From Phascolarctos cinereus (lineage: Eukaryota > Chordata > Mammalia > Diprotodontia > Phascolarctidae): a stretch of DNA of 64,000 bases. Positions 59,775 through 64,000 of the stretch are shown here, one piece after another. Within the stretch, counting starts at the first letter, position 1. Every line of letters begins with the position of its first letter. A program made the position numbers and the translations under genes. The stretch is from contig NW_018344333.1 in the NCBI RefSeq assembly GCF_002099425.1, positions 868,001-932,000 on the forward strand, in the 5' to 3' direction. The notes under the pieces are model-generated. The model was not told the origin of the DNA and ran no database searches. It was given only the letters and a program-made list of their open reading frames with translations.

Positions 59775-59895
59775 AATAAGTCAGTCAGGAAATAAATGCT
59801 TATTAAGAAACTACTACGTCTAGGCACTATGCTAAGTGTTAGGATAAAGGAAAAGCAAAAGTCATATTTTGTTCTCAAACTGCTTGTCAAATGGT
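59775..59895 (+). repeat. ancient dispersed repeat fragment
   Basis: 'aaataaatgcttattaagaa', 'ctaggcactatgctaagtgt' and 'tattttgttctcaaactgct' are the landmarks of the family at 2085, 26225, 29585 and 32730. Confidence 0.5.
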
Positions 59896-59917
59896 TAATC
59901 ACAGTCTAAATTATTTG

Positions 59918-60020
59918 TAGTGGTGGTGGTGGTAGTAATGGTGGTGGCTGTGGCGGCAGTGGAGGCAGCAGCAGCAGCAGTAGTAGTATCAACAGCAGCA
60001 GCAGCAGTAATAGTAATAAA
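59918..60020. repeat. imperfect (GGT)n/(GCA)n trinucleotide tract
   Basis: GGT-type units pass into GCA/GTA units. Reverse translation gives leucine and proline runs, with no sign of a real gene. Confidence 0.9.
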
Positions 60021-60234
60021 AACTTACATTTAAATGATACTTCAATGTTTGCAAAGATGTGTGTGTGTATAAGTTTACAAAGTACTATATATGACATAAA
60101 TATAGTATATAAGATTTTCAAAGCACTATATGTACTATACATACACGCATATGTGTAGTCATACACAATTGTTATATTTACATCTATATATATCTACATC
60201 CATATTTATCTATTTCTCTACCTATATATCTATA

Positions 60235-60450
60235 GCAACTAGGCAGTTTAGCCAGAGCAGGAGTCAGGAAGATGTGAGCTCAAATCCAATCTCATGACTC
60301 TCTAGCTGTGTGACCATGGGCAAGTCACATAACCTCTATTTTCCTGAGTTTCCTTATCTGTAAATAGCATCTACTTACCAGGGTTGTTATAAGAATCAAA
60401 TAAGATAAAATTTGTTAAATATTTTGTAAACCTTAACATGTTATTTAAAA
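60235..60450 (+). repeat. MIR-class SINE
   Basis: 'agagcaggagtcaggaagat', 'ctagctgtgtgaccatgggc', 'cctgagtttccttatctgta' and 'ttaccagggttgttataaga' keep the full order. Confidence 0.8.
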
Positions 60451-61105
60451 ACTGTGATTAAATTATCTATATTATCATTATATTTCATTTAAATATGATG
60501 TATTAAAGTAAGGAACATAATAATTTACGATATATTTTATTAGGAATTCTTCAAATTAGCAATATAAATTGACTGCTATAGCAATACTGATTACCTGGTG
60601 CAGAAGTTTCTTGCATGCAACACTCTGAGATGGAAGGAATAGTAGATCAGACATGAAAAAAAAATATTGATTTGGTTCTGATATTTTAATGCATATGTCT
60701 TTCCAAAGCAGTGTTTTCATTGCTGAGAAGAAGGGTGGAAAGGATAAGATAGAGCAGTCCTTTTTAAAAAATGTGTATTTTATAATGTATATTTTAGAAG
60801 GATCTGTATTTTTTTAATGCAGGTGGTCCTTCCCTCTGTTAGTTTAGAACCCTACTGTAAATTATTTGATGTTTTTTCAGGCATTCCTGCAATCAAACAA
60901 TCCATTCACTGGCCCAACTGGTCATAGGTTTATCTGATTTTGTTATTGGCTACTCCTCAGACAACAAACCTATCTTAGGAACTTTTTCACATTGGTAAGA
61001 CCTGCAGAAACACATGTTTCATGGTCATATCTTCTAAGAATCCTAAGGGAATTTCCACTACTCTAAGAGACACAACATTGTAATTTTAGTGGAGGTTATT
61101 TTAAC
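60451..61105. other. unique AT-rich sequence
   Basis: No gene or repeat was recognised. Confidence 0.35.
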
Positions 61106-61108
61106 AAC

Positions 61109-61235
61109 AGCATATATACATACACACATACACACATACATATATGCATATATGCATATATATATATATCACACACACAAATATATCTGTATGCATACAT
61201 ACACACACTCTACATATATGTATATGTATACATGT
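61109..61235. repeat. ATAC/TA/CA microsatellite
   Basis: Irregular ATACACAC and TATATG units. Confidence 0.9.
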
Positions 61236-61329
61236 TTCCTGAAACATATACCTGACATTCCATATTATAAAATGACACTAAAATATATGACTATCACAAA
61301 CTTAAGTTGATTTGTAGAGAAAATACATG

Positions 61330-62015
61330 TCTGCAAAAGCAAAAAATTCATTATTTTAATCTTGATTGGACAGAGGTGAAAAACTTTAATTACAGAAATC
61401 TTTAGTTTTGATTCCCAGTGAATTTGTTTATTGCACAAAAAGAGGACTTAAGATTGATCCTGTGTTTGTATCAATTTAATAGAGCTCTGTATCTGTGACA
61501 ATTTTTAGATCTTTGAATAGAAAGTAATTCCTCTTTCAAAAAACAAACATTCCTGCTGACAAAATTTGCTTCACATGAATATTTTGCATGAAAATTTGAA
61601 ATTAATTTAAAAATTACTTTTGTAATTAAATAATTACTCCTGAATTAAATTTCATATACAACATTTATCATTTCAATTACTGAATCTAAAAACAAGTTAC
61701 TGGTAAAGTAAACCTGTAAATCTCAAAAAAAAATATGTTCTTTAAAGTCTATGCTTTGGTCATTTAGCTTGTACTTTCACAATGAATTCACAAAGTAAAT
61801 AGTATTTCTATTATCTTTATTATTTATTATATTCAAGAGAAAAGAATAGAAATGGAAAACCCATGGAAAATAACTATAAAACATATAAAATATTTGAGTT
61901 AATTTATCAAAACACACAAAATATTTGTGTAGATTTAATTAAAAACTGCTCCTTAAAGAAATAAAGAACAACTTAAGGAAATCACGAATATGCAGGCTGT
62001 GTCTACTGGTGTTAA
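61330..62015. other. unique sequence; candidate conserved part at 61340-61720
   Basis: No repeat landmarks. AT-rich with dense TAATTA-type cores ('gaaattaatttaaaaattac', 'gtaattaaataattactcct'). Enhancer-like only by composition. Confidence 0.28.
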
Positions 62016-62017
62016 CT

Positions 62018-63455
62018 TATAGTTTTAATGCCATATTAATCAAACTATCAAAGAGAAACTTAAAAGAATAAGATAAAATAAACAAAGTTCTTTTAGAGAG
62101 AAAAAACAATCTAGAATATGAAGAAAATAATGAGAAAAAAAGAGGAAAGAAGGAGGATAACACCCCCAAACATCACATTACATAATAAAGCAGCAATCAC
62201 CAAAACCATTGGTTAAAAAATAGATAAGTACATCAATGTAACTGACTAAACAAGGGAGATTCTGAAATAATATAAATCAGTAGCCCTATGTTCTATAAAC
62301 TCAGAAATATTTTTTTTTATGAAATAACCTCCTATTTAATAAGAACTAATAGAAAATCTGGAAAATTATCTGATAGAAACCAAGCTTAGGTAACCATCTT
62401 ACATCACATGATGCAATACATTCTGAATGAATATGGCATTGAATATTGAGGTCATAAGATTAAAAATAGAGAAGTACAACCTATACTATTTTATAGTTGT
62501 CAGATGAAGAAATTGAACTTGTCTATAGTCATGTAAAAGTGCTCTGAATCACTATTGATTAGAGAAATGCAAATAAAAAAACAACTCTAAGGTACCACCA
62601 CACACCTATCAGATTGGCTAACATGTCAGAAAAGGAAAATTATAAATTTGGGAGAGATATGGGAAAATTGGAACACTAATGTATTGTTGGTAGAGTTGTG
62701 AACTAATCCAACCATTCTGGAGAGCAAGTTGGAACTATGACCAAATGGCAATCAAACTGTGGACCCCTTTAATCCAGCAATACCACTACTAGTTCTGTAT
62801 CCCAAAAAGATCATAAAAGAGGTAAAAGGGCCTAGATGTACAAAAACATTTATTGCAACTGTTTTTGTGGTGGCAACAAAATATTGGAAATTGAGGGAAT
62901 GCCCACCAATTGGGGAATGTCTGAACAAGCTGTGGTATATGAATGTAATGGAATACTATTGTGCTATAAGAAATGATGAGCCACTAGATTTCAGAAAAAA
63001 CCTGGAAAAGCTTACATGAACTGATGCTGATGAAGTGAGCTGAACCAGAAGAACATCATACACGGTAAGAGCAATACTGTGTGATGATTGCTTATTATTG
63101 ACTTAGCTCTTCTCAGCAATACAGTGATGCAAGACAACCCCAAAAGACTTATGATGGAAAATGCTACCCACATCCAAAGAAAGAAATATGGAGTTTGAAT
63201 CTAGATTAAAGCACATTATTTTTACTTTTTTTTGGGGGGGGGGTTGTTGTGGCTTTTCCTTTTTGTTCTGTTTCTTTTTTTTTTTTAGAACTGACTAATG
63301 TGGGAATATGTTTAATATGATTGTACATTTATGACCTATATAGGATTGTATGCCATCTTAGGGAGGGTGGAGAGGAGGGAGAAAAAAAAATTGAAACTCA
63401 AAACTTTATAAAAGTGTTGAAAACTATCTTTATATGTAATTGGAAAAAATAAGAT
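62018..63455 (+). mobile_element. 5'-truncated L1: ORF2 C-terminus and 3' UTR
   Basis: ORF2 coding relics begin near 62018 ('taatgccatattaatcaaac') and end near 63060. They include 'PFNPAIPLLVLYPKKIIKEV' (62762) and 'KYWKLRECPPIGECLNKLWY' then 'MNVMEYYCAIRNDE' (~62875-62975). The 3' UTR contains 'gaatatgtttaatatgattg' and ends in 'tatgtaattggaaaaaataa'. The open stretch of 86 codons (62759-63019) is only part of ORF2. Confidence 0.85.
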
Positions 63456-63459
63456 ATTA

Positions 63460-64000
63460 TGAAGTGAAAAAATGGGAAAAGAAATGAGAGTGAAGCAAAA
63501 GAATTATGAAAAAGGGTCAACAGCTTTTTAAAAAAATGCTTGAAGAGATGAATTGGCCAAATGGAAAAACAGATATTAAAATCCACTGAAGAAAACAACT
63601 CCTTAAAAACTTCAATTGACCAAAGAATACACAAAAGCTAATTGAGGGAAATATGTCCTTAAATGTTAGAATTGGACAAGCGGAAGCTAATGACTCCATG
63701 AAACATGAAGCAAATTCAAAAGAATGAAAAAAATAGAAGAAAATATAAAATACCTGATGTGCAAAAAAAAAACTGATCTGGAAAATAAACACAGGAGACA
63801 CAATGCCAGAATCACTGGGCTACCTGAAATCCATAATCAAAAGGAGGAGCAGGATGGCATCTTTCAGGAAATTATTAAGGAAAATTGCTCTGATATTCTG
63901 AAGTCAAAATAGGCATTGAAAATATCTACAATGTCAGGAAAGAAATCTCAAAATAAAGACTCCAAGGAATATTACAACCAAAATTCAGAACTATTAGGTT
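63460..64000 (+). mobile_element. L1 ORF1 fragment, runs off the window
   Basis: Directly after the previous L1's tail comes plus-strand ORF1: 'gaaaagaaatgagagtgaag' (63477), coiled-coil units with 'aattggccaaatgg', then 'MKKIEENIKYLMCKKKTDLE' (63724) and the RRM-like 'NARITGLPEIHNQKEEQDGI' (~63803). It is 5'-truncated and continues beyond 64000. Confidence 0.8.

Noticed and set aside
59906-60166. 86-codon minus frame with Leu and Pro runs
   Set aside because: It is a translation of the trinucleotide tract.

Overview
The window is 64 kb of AT-rich, repeat-dense vertebrate nuclear DNA with no intact protein-coding gene that I can recognise. The repeats point to a marsupial. There are long L1 copies of a marsupial type. 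There are SINEs whose 3' tail resembles the RTE/BovB end, short CORE/tRNA-type SINEs antisense to L1, many degraded MIR, L2 and CR1/L3 relics, a palindromic hAT-type element and a small mariner-type element. The species cannot be fixed from this. Nothing here looks bacterial, viral or CRISPR-like.

Layout. Positions 1-8.8 kb hold old MIR/L2/L1 relics, one RTE-tailed SINE and large microsatellites (TC at 1.5 kb, a TTCC/TTTC block at 6.9-7.2 kb). At 8813-11195, minus strand, lies a processed pseudogene of RPN1 (ribophorin I). It is intronless, has a polyadenylation signal and A tail, and is flanked by a 9-bp target-site duplication. From 11.2 to 13.0 kb are microsatellites and unique sequence. 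At 13033-18563 is a plus-strand L1 with both ends and a perfect 12-bp duplication, but with an internal deletion that removes the ORF2 endonuclease. From 18.6 to 31 kb the sequence is mostly unique or anciently repetitive. It includes a CR1/L3 relic interrupted by another dispersed repeat (23.1-25.2 kb), a hAT-type palindromic element (27.35 kb) and a possible conserved noncoding block (28.0-28.9 kb). From 31 to 35.7 kb are old L1 and SINE copies and a mariner-type element.

The most structured region is 35.7-47.7 kb, four layers of insertion. A MIR-class SINE is split by a near full-length minus-strand L1. That L1 carries two SINEs and is itself split by a second L1 (41008-45472) whose 5' half is inverted, the signature of twin priming. 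The outer L1 has a 5' UTR with two ~351-bp tandem units, and the 13-kb L1 has a different tandem array of ~52-bp units.

At 47.7-49.9 kb is repeat-poor sequence that looks like candidate regulatory DNA. At 49.97-55.99 kb is another minus-strand L1, interrupted by a 2.6-kb element with L1-type ORF1 and no ORF2 (HAL1-like). From 56 kb to the end are a young-looking SINE with a perfect 15-bp duplication, MIR-class SINEs, old L1 relics, unique sequence and two L1 fragments in tandem at the right edge.

The window therefore reads as a gene-poor intergenic or intronic region recording repeated retrotransposition. L1 machinery most likely made the RPN1 copy and the short SINEs, RTE machinery the other SINEs. 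The candidate conserved noncoding blocks are inferred only from the lack of repeats and from composition, and need a cross-species alignment.
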